A stretch of DNA of 64,000 nt from a bacterium HR19 (GCA_002898315.1 BEHV01000007.1:1-64000), one strand, 5' to 3'. Counted from the stretch's first letter, positions 35,594 to 44,806 are shown. Made by a program: numbers and translations. Notes: a model not told the origin generated them from the letters alone.

Positions 35594-36361
35594 TCAGAGG
35601 ATTTTTTGTATTTCTCTGAGATGCTTTGGGTTTTCTGCTACGATTGTCCCCGGCTCATCTGAAAAAGTGCTTCTCACGTGAATCGGCACTTTGAACCTTG
35701 CTGCTATCTCAACACTTCGGATTTGCAGAACCTTTGCGCCAAGTGATGCGAGTTCCATCATCTCCTCATAAGATATAAACTCTATTTTTTTTGCGCTGGG
35801 CACTAAGTTTGGGTCTGCGGTGAATATCCCGGGAACGTCTGTGTAAATTTCGCATATACCGGCTTTGAGAGCGCAGGCAAGAGCAACAGCAGTTGTATCT
35901 GACCCTCCTCTCCCAAGAGTTGTTATTCTTCCATCTCTTGTCACACCCTGAAAACCCGCAACGACAGGAACCACTCCGTTTTTTATCTCTTTGATGAGTT
36001 TCTCTGTCTCTATCTCAATTATTCTTGCATTGCCGAACCTGTCATCTGTTATTATTCTTATCTGAAAGCCGAGGAAAGATTTTGCTTTAATCCCTTTTGC
36101 CCTGAGTATCATAGATACGAGTGCTACTGATACCTGCTCTCCCGTTGATGCAAGTACATCAAGCTCATCTTCTGGTGGATTTTCAACTGCGCTCTTCCCT
36201 AAGTTCAGGAGCCTATCTGTCTCCCCAGCCATAGCTGACACCACCACGACAACACCTCTCCTTTTCCTGTACTCCCTCTCTACATGAGAAGCAACTTTGT
36301 ACATTCTCTCTATTGTCCCGACAGACGTCCCTCCAAATTTCTGAACAATTATATCCCTCAT
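35594..36361 (-). CDS. lysC: Aspartokinase, catalytic domain only (no ACT domains)
   Basis: Phosphorylates aspartate, the first step towards Lys, Thr, Met and [18 protein letters not shown] (Lys8 and loop), [48 protein letters not shown] and [18 protein letters not shown] are all present, so the kinase core is complete. At 255 residues it stops just after [14 protein letters not shown], where the two ACT domains (about 150 residues) of normal enzymes would begin. The pilB gene ends 17 bases beyond its stop codon, so there is no room for a frameshifted remainder. Allosteric feedback inhibition by Lys or Thr is therefore probably lost or provided by another protein. Confidence 0.92.
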   Translation of the reverse strand: MRDIIVQKFGGTSVGTIERMYKVASHVEREYRKRRGVVVVVSAMAGETDRLLNLGKSAVENPPEDELDVLASTGEQVSVALVSMILRAKGIKAKSFLGFQIRIITDDRFGNARIIEIETEKLIKEIKNGVVPVVAGFQGVTRDGRITTLGRGGSDTTAVALACALKAGICEIYTDVPGIFTADPNLVPSAKKIEFISYEEMMELASLGAKVLQIRSVEIAARFKVPIHVRSTFSDEPGTIVAENPKHLREIQKIL

Positions 36362-36488
36362 TTTTCTGTAAGGTAAAATTTATATTTTTTTGTTTCATTA
36401 ATTTCAAGATTACATAAGTGATGTTTGAGTTTTCTGGACTATTTGAAAAAATGCAAAACTTGTTCTTTTATTTTTAACCTATAAAGCT

Positions 36489-38033
36489 ATGAAAGTTTTT
36501 ACTGAATCGCTTTTTACTCTCCCCGAGGTAGAGGTGGCAGATGATTTTCTGGCTTATCCCGCTGTGGTTATAGGTGTATTTGAAGATAAAGTTGCAGATT
36601 CTGAGTTCATCAGGAAGATAAAAGAAAAGAAAAAAATTGATATATTTAGGGCATTACAGAGGAAAAATTTCACGGGCAAAGAAAAGCAGGTTTTTTCATT
36701 TGATCTATCGGAGGAACAGAAAGTGATATTTGTTGGTCTTGGGAGAGAAGATGCGAAGGAATGGGAGAAGAAGGAGAATATTCGCCGAGCAAGCGGTAAC
36801 GGAGTAGTTCTCGCAAGAGATTCGGGATACGAAGAGGTTTGCCTATGCGGATTTGAAGGATACGAGAGAGAAGCCCTTGAAGGTGCTTTGTTGGGACTTT
36901 ACAGGTTCAAAAAATATAAACTCCACTCTGATTCCGAAAAAGACGAAGACAGAGAAACAGAAGATGAAAAACTGGAAAAAGAAGTCAAAAAGATTTTTCT
37001 TTACACGCAGAAAAAGAAAGACGAAGTGAAAAATATCATTGATTTCACAAGAGTTATTTGTGAAGCTCAGAATTTTGCCAGAGATATAGTCAACGAGCCG
37101 GGGAATGTTATAAATCCTCTCACTCTATCGGAGATAGCTTCTGCTGTTGCAGAAAAATATGGACTCGGTTGTGAGATATTTGACATAGAAGAGATAAAGA
37201 AGATGGGAATGGGAGGGGTGGTAGCTGTTGGGCAGGGAAGTTCAATACCTCCGAAGGTTGTTCATATCTGGTGGAAACCATCGGGGAAACCAAAAGATAG
37301 CATAGCTTTCATAGGGAAGGCGATAACATTTGACTCTGGAGGTCTATCTCTCAAACCCCAGAACAGTATGGTCACGATGAAGTTAGATAAAGCTGGAGCG
37401 TGTGCTGTTTTGGGAGCTATGAAATCTATTGCGATTTTGAAACCTCAGGTTGAAGTCCACGGACTTTTTGCAGCGTGTGAAAATATGCCGTCCGGAACCG
37501 CTCAAAGACCAGATGATATAATAAAGATTATGGATGGTAAAGCCGTTGAGGTGATAAATACAGACGCCGAAGGCAGATTAACCCTTGCTGATATGCTCGT
37601 TTTCGCAGGGCGTCTCGGCGTCTCAAAAATCGTAGACCTCGCTACTCTAACCGGTGCCTGCATGGTCGCCCTCGGAGAATTTACAGCGGGGCTTATGGGC
37701 AACTCCGAAAAGTTCAACGAGTTCATATTCAAACTTGCAAGAGACCTCGGCGAAAAGGTCTGGATTCTCCCACTTGACAAAGACCTTGAAGAAAAACTCA
37801 AAAGCGACTTTGCTTTTATAAAAAATGTCGGAGATGGATACGGAGGAGCTATAACAGCAGCTATATTCCTCTCAAAGTTCGTTCCAAAAGGTGTAGAGTG
37901 GGTCCATCTTGATATAGCCGGCCCCGCCTTCCTCAATAAAAAATTGGGATACTTCACCGTAAAAGGAGGAACAGGATTTGGAGTCAGAACTCTTGTAGAA
38001 CTCACAAGAAAAATTGAAAACGGTGAATACTGA
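36489..38033 (+). CDS. pepA: Leucyl aminopeptidase (M17)
   Basis: A 514-residue M17 metallo-aminopeptidase, a cytosolic hexamer that removes N-terminal residues with two divalent metals. The C-terminal catalytic domain contains IAFIGKAITFDSGGLSLKP, MVTMKLDKAGACAVLG (Lys and Asp ligands), the signature VINTDAEGRLTLADML and LATLTGACMVALGE, and ends with WVHLDIAGPAF. The N-terminal macro-like domain is present with a Glu/Lys-rich insert (DEDRETEDEKLEKEVKK) around residue 155. It is divergent from lysC and followed by the cupin gene 26 bases downstream, probably on the same transcript. Confidence 0.96.
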   Translation: MKVFTESLFTLPEVEVADDFLAYPAVVIGVFEDKVADSEFIRKIKEKKKIDIFRALQRKNFTGKEKQVFSFDLSEEQKVIFVGLGREDAKEWEKKENIRRASGNGVVLARDSGYEEVCLCGFEGYEREALEGALLGLYRFKKYKLHSDSEKDEDRETEDEKLEKEVKKIFLYTQKKKDEVKNIIDFTRVICEAQNFARDIVNEPGNVINPLTLSEIASAVAEKYGLGCEIFDIEEIKKMGMGGVVAVGQGSSIPPKVVHIWWKPSGKPKDSIAFIGKAITFDSGGLSLKPQNSMVTMKLDKAGACAVLGAMKSIAILKPQVEVHGLFAACENMPSGTAQRPDDIIKIMDGKAVEVINTDAEGRLTLADMLVFAGRLGVSKIVDLATLTGACMVALGEFTAGLMGNSEKFNEFIFKLARDLGEKVWILPLDKDLEEKLKSDFAFIKNVGDGYGGAITAAIFLSKFVPKGVEWVHLDIAGPAFLNKKLGYFTVKGGTGFGVRTLVELTRKIENGEY

Positions 38034-38059
38034 AAAATGCTTTTTATTTATTTTTTGCT

Positions 38060-38356
38060 ATGCTTGTTGAATTAGGAAAATATAAAAACCTTTCAGAAAA
38101 AGATATATCTGAAATTCTTATGAAAGAAGGTTTCAAAAGGGTCTATGTATGGGAAGATTATCCAGGGAGCTACTATCCAGAACACTCTCACGAGTTCTAC
38201 TCCGCTCATATTGTTCTTGAAGGTGAGATAAAGATAAAGACATCTGAGGGAGAGTTCGTCTTCAGAAAAGGTGATAGATTTGATGTTGAGAAAGGTGAAA
38301 TTCACTCAGCTAAAATCGGACCAAAAGGGTGTAGATACATAGTAGGAGAAAAATAG
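38060..38356 (+). CDS. Small cupin-domain protein
   Basis: A 98-residue single cupin barrel. The first cupin motif is YYPEHSHEFYSAHIVLEGEI (two His and a Glu as metal ligands), and the second motif is FRKGDRFDVEKGEIHSAKIG with a further His. Such mini-cupins range from sensors to sugar or keto-acid-binding enzymes; the function is unknown. It follows pepA by 26 bases on the same strand and precedes the zinc-ribbon membrane protein by 57 bases. Confidence 0.8.
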   Translation: MLVELGKYKNLSEKDISEILMKEGFKRVYVWEDYPGSYYPEHSHEFYSAHIVLEGEIKIKTSEGEFVFRKGDRFDVEKGEIHSAKIGPKGCRYIVGEK

Positions 38357-38413
38357 AAAAAATCTTTTGAATTTTGATAAAAAGCTTTCTTATCATTTAA
38401 GGAATTTTCAGAT

Positions 38414-38800
38414 ATGATGGAGTACAAGAAGAGGAAGGAGACGAAGTTTTTGTCAGAGGGTTGGAAGAGACCTGCGAAAATTCTCGCTCTTTCCGTTCTC
38501 CTTACATTATATCTCTTTTTCTTCATCTGGGCTCTGGTGTCGCCTTTTTTGAGTTCTGACACGAAAATCTCTCCTGATACTTTGAGGTTTTCTGTCGCAA
38601 TATTCTTCTCATTCGCTCTGATATTTGTCACTCTTATCTACTCCGGTTATCGGGTCGGTCCCTGTCCATACTGTGATAAAAAACTCTTCTTCGCAAAAGG
38701 TAGAGAAGGAATAAGGTGTTTCAGATGTGGAAGATACATAAAGATTGACTGGCAAAACAAACTTCTTGTAGACGAGGAAATAGAAAAAAAGATTGAATGA
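38414..38800 (+). CDS. Small membrane protein with C-terminal zinc ribbon
   Basis: A 128-residue protein of unknown function. Two transmembrane segments (about residues 22-46 and 57-78: ILALSVLLTLYLFFFIWALV and FSVAIFFSFALIFVTLIYSG) form a hairpin. The cytoplasmic C-terminal part has C84-x2-C87 and C102-x2-C105 (CPYCDKK...CFRCG), a rubredoxin-knuckle zinc ribbon. The N terminus is strongly basic. I do not recognise a family. It follows the cupin gene and converges with ctaA at a gap of 18 bases. Confidence 0.7.
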   Translation: MMEYKKRKETKFLSEGWKRPAKILALSVLLTLYLFFFIWALVSPFLSSDTKISPDTLRFSVAIFFSFALIFVTLIYSGYRVGPCPYCDKKLFFAKGREGIRCFRCGRYIKIDWQNKLLVDEEIEKKIE

Positions 38801-38818
38801 CTTTTTTCTTCTCTTGTC

Positions 38819-39913
38819 TTACTCTCTCTTTTTACCCACAAAATTGCTTATAACTCTATAAGATAGCACAGATTCAAAAAGTATTGTGATTATTGATGTG
38901 TAAAGCAACCAAGCCGTAACTTGGTGTGTTGCTCCAAGAAGAACGGGGACTTCTCCCTTTGATTTCAAAAGGGTTATTATTCCGAGGACAAACTGAAAAA
39001 TCCATATAATAAGAGGTAGAACTTTTCTCTCAATTGCGAGAAAAATAAAAGGTATGAGCAGTACGAATGAAAAATGCCTGTGTACGAAATTCACAAAAAA
39101 TGGGTTTTCTAAAATAAATCCTTCAAACAAATTGGGAGGTATGAGTTTTCCGTTTATATCAGGATATGTTGGTGCAAAAACTGCTCCTTTTGTTCCCGCA
39201 AGGAGCGTCCCAAAGAAAAACTGAACAAAAAATAGAAAAATTGAAATGAGAGAAAGCTTTTTTAATTTTGAGATTTTCCGAGATAAATCTTCCAGATTTT
39301 GAAGCTCAAAATCTCTGGCAACTTCTTTTTCTTTCGCTCTCGCAATATATATGCCAAGTATCACAAACGAATACACTATTAGGGCAAAGGTGTGGTGTCC
39401 CGCAAGTGCAAGAGGTGATACGAAAACTCTCTCTCCTTCTACGCCTGTTTTTACCATCAGCCACCCGATTACTCCTTGTAAAAAGAAAAGAAACGAAAGG
39501 AGAAGAACATATTTTATCATAAAACCGCTTATCTTCTTTTTTACCGCAAAGATTATCGCAGGTATTATGAGCGAAAGTCCAACTATCCTTCCCCATAATC
39601 TATGTATATACTCTATGAGATATATTTTTTTGAAGTCATCAATGCTCATCCAGTTATGTAAAACCCTATACTGCGCTATCTTTTTGTACTTTTCAAACTC
39701 TCTCTCCCAATCTTTTTCTGATATAGGAGGGATTATGCCTGTTATTGGCTTCCACTCAACGATTGAAAGTCCAGCTCTTGAAAGCCGCGTTATCCCGCCG
39801 ATACCAACCATTATTATTATCATCACCGCAACTATTTCAAACCATAACTTTACCAAACCAGCTTCTCCCATTGCTGATTTTTTCTCCATACTCCCTTCAA
39901 ATTTTATCCTCAT
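38819..39913 (-). CDS. ctaA: Heme A synthase (CtaA/Cox15)
   Basis: Oxidises heme O to heme A for aa3-type cytochrome oxidases in the inner membrane. 364 residues with eight predicted membrane spans. The four heme-ligand histidines sit in EYIHRLWGRIVG, AGHHTFALIVYSF, VHRHFSFVLLIP and GATHQVTAWLLY. GGITRLSRAGLSIVEWKPITG and WEREFEKYKKIAQYR match the Cox15-like, alphaproteobacterial/mitochondrial type of CtaA rather than the Bacillus type. It implies an aerobic or microaerobic respiratory chain with heme A, although no oxidase genes or ctaB are nearby. The start could be the ATG here or at residue 9. Confidence 0.92.
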   Translation of the reverse strand: MRIKFEGSMEKKSAMGEAGLVKLWFEIVAVMIIIMVGIGGITRLSRAGLSIVEWKPITGIIPPISEKDWEREFEKYKKIAQYRVLHNWMSIDDFKKIYLIEYIHRLWGRIVGLSLIIPAIIFAVKKKISGFMIKYVLLLSFLFFLQGVIGWLMVKTGVEGERVFVSPLALAGHHTFALIVYSFVILGIYIARAKEKEVARDFELQNLEDLSRKISKLKKLSLISIFLFFVQFFFGTLLAGTKGAVFAPTYPDINGKLIPPNLFEGFILENPFFVNFVHRHFSFVLLIPFIFLAIERKVLPLIIWIFQFVLGIITLLKSKGEVPVLLGATHQVTAWLLYTSIITILFESVLSYRVISNFVGKKRE

Positions 39914-39988
39914 TCTTTAAAAAAACTGGATTAAAGAAAGATTTGCCAGAAGGAGATTAACTTTATATTAATACCAAAACGATTTTAT

Positions 39989-42595
39989 ATGAGTATGAGA
40001 GTAAAAGAGATAAGAGAGATTTTCCTTGATTTTTTTGAAAAAAGAGGACACAAGATTTTGCCGTCTTCTTCACTTATACCGCAAGCCGACCCAACCCTGC
40101 TATTTACAAATGCCGGAATGGTTCAGTTCAAAAAATACTTTCTCGGTGAAGAAGAACCGGAACATATAAATGTTGCTACTGTTCAAAGGTGCCTCAGAGC
40201 AGGAGGAAAACATAACGACCTTGAAAATGTTGGCAGAACAACAAGACACATGACATTTTTTGAAATGCTCGGAAATTTCTCTTTCGGCGGATACTTCAAG
40301 AAAGAAGCGATATCTATGGCATGGGAGTTTGTAACCGAGTACCTGAAAATACCAAAAGAGAAAATATTTGCGACGGTCTATGAAGAAGATGAGGAGGCAG
40401 AAAAAATATGGAGAAGCGAAACAGATGTCAGAGATGTTTTCAAGCTCGGTAAAAAAGATAACTTCTGGACTATGGGAGATGAAGGTCCTGCCGGACCCTG
40501 CTCAGAAATAATCATAGATAGAGGAGAAGAGTATTCAAAAGACCACAACTGCTCAGGGGTAATATGCGGGTGCGATAGGTATCTTGAAATTTGGAACCTC
40601 GTTTTTATGCAGTACAACCTTTTGAAAGATGGCTCACTCCAACCCTTGAAGAGAAAAAACATAGATACAGGAATGGGGCTTGAGAGGGTCGCAAGTGTTG
40701 TTCAAAATGTACCTTCTGTCTTTGATACCGATGTCTTTCAACCTTTGAGAAAAGTTCTGGAATCGGAAGTTCCGGGCATCTCAAAAGATATAGTTGCTGT
40801 GAGAGTTATTCTTGATTCCGCACGCGCATCTGCTTTCTCTATCGCAGACGGTATAATGCCATCAAACGAATCACGAGGATATGTCATAAGAAGGATAATA
40901 AGGAGAGCTTTGAGATTTGCCCTGAACTACAAAGATGAGCCATTCCTTCACAAGATAGCTGTTGAAGTCGCAACATCTATGAGTGATTTTTGGACTCACC
41001 TGAAAGATAAAATAGAAACAATAGAAAAAGCTGTCAGAGCGGAGGAGGAAAGATTCTTTGAAACCATCTCACGTGTGCTCCCGATATTCGTCAAAGAGGT
41101 TTCTGACTTGAAATCTGCGGGAGAAAAAGAGATACCAGCAGAAATGGTCTTTACCTTCTGGGATACTCATGGACTCCCCATAGACCTTATGAAAGAGATA
41201 GCGCAAGAAAATTCTCTTTTTATAGATGAGCAAAAACTTGAAAAAATAATAGAGCAGAAAAAATCACTTTCAAGAAAAAAGAGAGAAGAAGAAGAAAACA
41301 TAAAGAAAAGGTTATTTTATTTTGTAGGCAGGGATTTTACTTCTGAGTTTATAGGGTATAGCACATTGCAATCTGAGTTGCAGGTCATTTATATTTTTGA
41401 CAATAAGTTTGAGAGAGTATCTTATGCAAAGCAGGGCAATGAATATTTCATAGTCACCGAGGAGACGCCTTTTTATCCAGAGGGGGGAGGACAGGTTGGA
41501 GATAAAGGGGAAATATTGGGTAGAAATGGTTTTGCCCGTGTCTCCGATACAAAAAAACTGGGAAATGTAATCCTTCACAGAGTTAAGGTTGAAAAGGGAG
41601 AAATATCTTTGGGAGACAAAGTTCTGCTCAGAGTTGATGAAAAGAAAAGAGAGCAGAGCGCAAGGCATCACACTACAACTCACCTGCTTCACTCAGCTTT
41701 GAGAAGAATACTCGGAACTCATGTGAGACAGATGGGGTCCCTCGTTGAGCCAAAACGGCTCAGGTTTGATTTCTCCCATCACTCCCCGCTTTCGCTCCAA
41801 CAGCTTGAAGATATAGAACACATGATAAACGAGTGGATAATGATGAACATGCCGGTTGAACACGAAAACATGAAACTTGAAGAAGCGTTGAAAAAAGGAG
41901 CGCTCGCCTTCTTCGGAGATAAATACGGAAAAATCGTTAGAGTTGTTAAGATAGGCGAGGTCTCGCTTGAACTCTGCGGAGGAACTCACCTTAGAAAAAC
42001 GGGAGAAGCAGGAATCCTCAAAATAATAAAAGAGACATCTTCCGCTTCTGGTATAAGGAGAGTTGAAGCGGTTGCCGGATGGGAACTTCTCAACTACATA
42101 AGAGAAAAAGAAAAATTTGTTGAGGAAATAGCAAATGTCCTCAAGGTCTCTCCACAAGATATTATCCCTCGCCTCATCACTATAATTGACGAAAAGAAAA
42201 AACTTGAATCGGAAGTTGAATCTTTGAGGAAAAAGCTACTCTTTAAAATTTCAGAACCCGTCATAAAAGAAGTGAACGGTTTAAAGCTCGTTTTTGATCT
42301 TCTGGAAGGTGTTGGAAGAAAGGAACTCGGAGATATGGTAGATAATCTGAGGTCAAAATTTGCAGATTCTGTTGTAATACTTTTAAGCTATAAAGATGAT
42401 AGAATTTCAATAGTTTGTGGCACTTCTGACGGTGGAAAATTAGATGCTTCAGAGATAGTGAAAGAACTTGCAAGGTTTCTCGGTGGAAGCGGAGGAGGAA
42501 GAAGAGATTTCGCAGAAGGAGCAGGGAAAATTAAAAAATCAAAAGAAGAGATTTTATCTTATATTCAGAAAATAATCTCTGAAATGTCAAGGTGA
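39989..42595 (+). CDS. alaS: Alanyl-tRNA synthetase
   Basis: Charges tRNA(Ala). 868 residues, full length. The aminoacylation core has REIFLDFFEKRGHKILPSSS, LLFTNAGMVQFKKYFLG and TRHMTFFEMLGNFSFGGYFK; the editing domain has HHTTTHLLHSALR (HxxxH) and LELCGGTHLRKTG (Cys and His zinc ligands); the C-Ala domain ends GGSGGGRRDFAEGAGK. Two ATG codons six bases apart (39989 and 39995) could both serve as starts. There is no Shine-Dalgarno site at a normal distance. Convergent with the methyltransferase/ATP-grasp fusion gene, eight bases apart. Confidence 0.97.
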   Translation: MSMRVKEIREIFLDFFEKRGHKILPSSSLIPQADPTLLFTNAGMVQFKKYFLGEEEPEHINVATVQRCLRAGGKHNDLENVGRTTRHMTFFEMLGNFSFGGYFKKEAISMAWEFVTEYLKIPKEKIFATVYEEDEEAEKIWRSETDVRDVFKLGKKDNFWTMGDEGPAGPCSEIIIDRGEEYSKDHNCSGVICGCDRYLEIWNLVFMQYNLLKDGSLQPLKRKNIDTGMGLERVASVVQNVPSVFDTDVFQPLRKVLESEVPGISKDIVAVRVILDSARASAFSIADGIMPSNESRGYVIRRIIRRALRFALNYKDEPFLHKIAVEVATSMSDFWTHLKDKIETIEKAVRAEEERFFETISRVLPIFVKEVSDLKSAGEKEIPAEMVFTFWDTHGLPIDLMKEIAQENSLFIDEQKLEKIIEQKKSLSRKKREEEENIKKRLFYFVGRDFTSEFIGYSTLQSELQVIYIFDNKFERVSYAKQGNEYFIVTEETPFYPEGGGQVGDKGEILGRNGFARVSDTKKLGNVILHRVKVEKGEISLGDKVLLRVDEKKREQSARHHTTTHLLHSALRRILGTHVRQMGSLVEPKRLRFDFSHHSPLSLQQLEDIEHMINEWIMMNMPVEHENMKLEEALKKGALAFFGDKYGKIVRVVKIGEVSLELCGGTHLRKTGEAGILKIIKETSSASGIRRVEAVAGWELLNYIREKEKFVEEIANVLKVSPQDIIPRLITIIDEKKKLESEVESLRKKLLFKISEPVIKEVNGLKLVFDLLEGVGRKELGDMVDNLRSKFADSVVILLSYKDDRISIVCGTSDGGKLDASEIVKELARFLGGSGGGRRDFAEGAGKIKKSKEEILSYIQKIISEMSR

Positions 42596-42603
42596 TAGTT
42601 AAG

Positions 42604-44550
42604 TTATAAGATTTTTGATGCTGTCTGGTAGTTGAAGTCGCGTATTTTTAACCTTATCTCAGCTGCTTCAAGAATATCTTTGAGCATATCTACATAGGTT
42701 TTACCTGATACATAGTACATTTTTGCGAGGTGTCCATCCCAGCACCAGCCGGGGTTGGGATTCACTTCAAGGAGGTATGGGTTCCCATCATCATCAAGTC
42801 GCCAATCAAATCTTGCGTAATCTCTGCATTCCAATCTCTCAAAAAGCTTTATACAGCACTCCACTATGAATTTTTCAACTTCCTCGGGAATTTCGGCTTT
42901 GACCGACTTTATGTTCCAGTATGGGGAATCGGGGAGCCATTTTGCTTCATACCCGCATATCCTCGGAAGTTCTGGCGGAAGGCAAGAATAATCTTCTTCA
43001 ATTATCGGCAAGACCTTGTAGTTTTCAGGAGGGTTCCCAATTATACCAACCGATAGATCTTTTCCTGCGAGGAATTTTTCAACCAGGATGGGTTTGTCGT
43101 ATCCGAACTTTTCTCTTATTTCGCTTATAGCGTTTACGAGGTCCTCAGCGTTGAACACGACACTTTTTTGGGTTATCCCAAAGCTTGAATCGCCGAAATT
43201 TGGTTTGACTATTGCCGGGAAAGAGAAGGGAAGTTCAAAAGTCGTATCTTCTGGTTTTATGAAAACCGCAGGGGGGACGGGAATTCCCATCTCTTTCGCT
43301 ATTCCGCGAACGAGGGACTTATCGTAGCAGTGTGCAAGGCATTGCGGTCCAGCTCCTGTATAAGGTATTCCCAGAATCTCAAGCAGAGCGGGAATGTGAA
43401 GCTCTTTTCTCGGGTCGTTGAAAAATCCCTCATCGCATAAGTTAAACACATAATCTATTTTCCCCTTCAGCTTTTCAAGGTCTTCTATCAGTGTATTGTG
43501 ATTTGTCAGGTATATGAAGTTATAACCTTTTATCTCTTTCAAAGCTGAGACGAGTTTATTTATGGTGAAAAAGTCATCTTCATCAAAGTATCCGTTTGGC
43601 TTCAATTTATCTGGCTTTTTTGGGTCTCCCATCACTACTGCAATCTGTCTTGTTGAGCTCTTATTCTTGATTCTTATGGTTGTCCAATCTTTTTTAGCGA
43701 CTGCTGATACTATTATTCTCCTTTCCATCATTCCTAAATCCTGATTTCTTTTTGATAGAGGAGATATTTCTTCACAGAACCTTATGTTATCAAACCCAGC
43801 TTTTTCTAAAATATCGTAAAGCTCTTTTGAGCCGTATAATCTCTCTGCGTAAAATTGGTCTGCTATAACTCCTTTTTCAGTATGGGTTACTACTTCTCTT
43901 GTGATGAGCCGTGTTCCGTCTTTTGAAAGAGACCTCTCTCTACATACAAAGTATTTTTTATCTATCCACTCCCACGAGCGTTTCTGAAAGTTATTCTTTA
44001 TATATTCTCCATCTGCAACATCTATCAGAACTCTTCCCCATGGTTTCAGAACTCGGAGAACCTCTTTGAGAACTCTTATATCGTCTTCAATTGTATCAAA
44101 GTATCCGAAGCTGTTGCCAAGAATTAAGACCACATCAAATTCATCTGGTGGATAAGGTAATTTTCTCGCATCTCCTTCTCTGAATTTCACATTCAGCCCT
44201 TCTTTTTTAGCTTGCGCTTTTGCTCTCTGTATGAGATAGTGTGAGCGGTCAAGCCCTTCTACAAACTGAAAACCTCTCCTTGCTAACTCAAGCGAATGCC
44301 TCCCATGACCACAGCATAAATCAAGAATCTTCTCATCCTGCCTGAGTTTCAGAATATCAATAAAAAGGTCTATCTCCATCTTTGTTATTTCCTGATCATC
44401 TACTACATCTCCGTCTGTTTTGAGATATATTGAGTTGAATATCTTACGCCACCAGTCAGGTGGAACATATTCCTCAAGGTTTGAGACAGGACCGAGACAG
44501 CTTATCCTTACCCTACTTAAAGTTTTTCTTTCTGTATGTGTTTTTGCCAT
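42604..44550 (-). CDS. Fusion of a SAM methyltransferase and a D-Ala-D-Ala-ligase-like ATP-grasp enzyme
   Basis: A 648-residue two-domain protein. Residues about 30-285 are a class I methyltransferase with motif I ILDLCCGHGRHSLELA (75-90), EGLDRSHYLI and FDVVLILGNSFGYF. Residues about 303-648 are an ATP-grasp ligase of the Ddl type: AVVMGDPKKPD, IDYVFNLCDEGFF, IPYTGAGPQCLAHCYDKSL, the ATP-binding FPAIVKPNFGDSSFGI (444-459), and the Mg site FDWRLDDDGNPYLLEVNPNP (581-600). Ddl-like enzymes form amide or ester bonds from an acyl phosphate; the joined methyltransferase suggests that substrate or product is also methylated. Substrates unknown. It has one of the strongest Shine-Dalgarno sites here (GGGAGGAGGGG) and a long leader with hairpins. 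Signal peptide and membrane segments are absent. Confidence 0.88.
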   Translation of the reverse strand: MAKTHTERKTLSRVRISCLGPVSNLEEYVPPDWWRKIFNSIYLKTDGDVVDDQEITKMEIDLFIDILKLRQDEKILDLCCGHGRHSLELARRGFQFVEGLDRSHYLIQRAKAQAKKEGLNVKFREGDARKLPYPPDEFDVVLILGNSFGYFDTIEDDIRVLKEVLRVLKPWGRVLIDVADGEYIKNNFQKRSWEWIDKKYFVCRERSLSKDGTRLITREVVTHTEKGVIADQFYAERLYGSKELYDILEKAGFDNIRFCEEISPLSKRNQDLGMMERRIIVSAVAKKDWTTIRIKNKSSTRQIAVVMGDPKKPDKLKPNGYFDEDDFFTINKLVSALKEIKGYNFIYLTNHNTLIEDLEKLKGKIDYVFNLCDEGFFNDPRKELHIPALLEILGIPYTGAGPQCLAHCYDKSLVRGIAKEMGIPVPPAVFIKPEDTTFELPFSFPAIVKPNFGDSSFGITQKSVVFNAEDLVNAISEIREKFGYDKPILVEKFLAGKDLSVGIIGNPPENYKVLPIIEEDYSCLPPELPRICGYEAKWLPDSPYWNIKSVKAEIPEEVEKFIVECCIKLFERLECRDYARFDWRLDDDGNPYLLEVNPNPGWCWDGHLAKMYYVSGKTYVDMLKDILEAAEIRLKIRDFNYQTASKIL

Positions 44551-44553
44551 TTT

Positions 44554-44564
44554 CCCCTCCTCCC
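44554..44564 (-). promoter_or_regulatory. Purine-rich Shine-Dalgarno site of the methyltransferase/ATP-grasp fusion
   Basis: On the minus strand GGGAGGAGGGG ends three bases before the ATG at 44550; its GGAGG core lies at a good distance for initiation. It fixes the start and suggests efficient translation. Confidence 0.7.
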
Positions 44565-44642
44565 TTTTTTATAAGTCAAAATTTCTCTGATTTCAAAAGA
44601 ACTGATGGAAAAAAACTCCCTTTTCTCTATTTTGAGATTTTT

Positions 44643-44668
44643 CGGGATATGAGAAAAAAAACTCACCC
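44643..44668 (-). promoter_or_regulatory. Hairpin in the leader of the methyltransferase/ATP-grasp gene
   Basis: CGGG and TGAG (44643-44646, 44650-44653) pair with CTCA and CCCG (44661-44668) around a loop of seven A, with a 3-base bulge. It is the only GC-containing stem in the region and lies about 95 bases before the fusion gene on the minus strand. Regulatory role inferred from position only. Confidence 0.35.
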
Positions 44669-44806
44669 GAAACGATCCTTCCATTACTCGCCCTCTTACT
44701 CAAAAACTATAAAAAACTTTTAAATAAAAAGTTAAAAATTCCATTTTTCTTTTTCAATTTCTTTTTCCAAAATTTTTTTCTATTTTTTTAAATCGGAAGT
44801 ATTTTC

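Noticed and set aside
37502-38005. 167-codon minus-strand ORF
   Set aside because: Entirely antisense to the conserved catalytic domain of pepA.
39351-39920. 189-codon plus-strand ORF
   Set aside because: Antisense to ctaA, whose heme-ligand histidines are all present on the other strand.
41482-41487. G6 run in alaS as a slippage site
   Set aside because: The gene is essential and intact, and the run encodes conserved glycines of the editing domain.
41693-42157. 154-codon minus-strand ORF
   Set aside because: Antisense to the alaS editing domain; no independent evidence.
44715-44733. Rho-independent terminator
   Set aside because: The AACTTTT/AAAAGTT stem has almost no GC pairs and lies upstream of, not after, the nearest genes.
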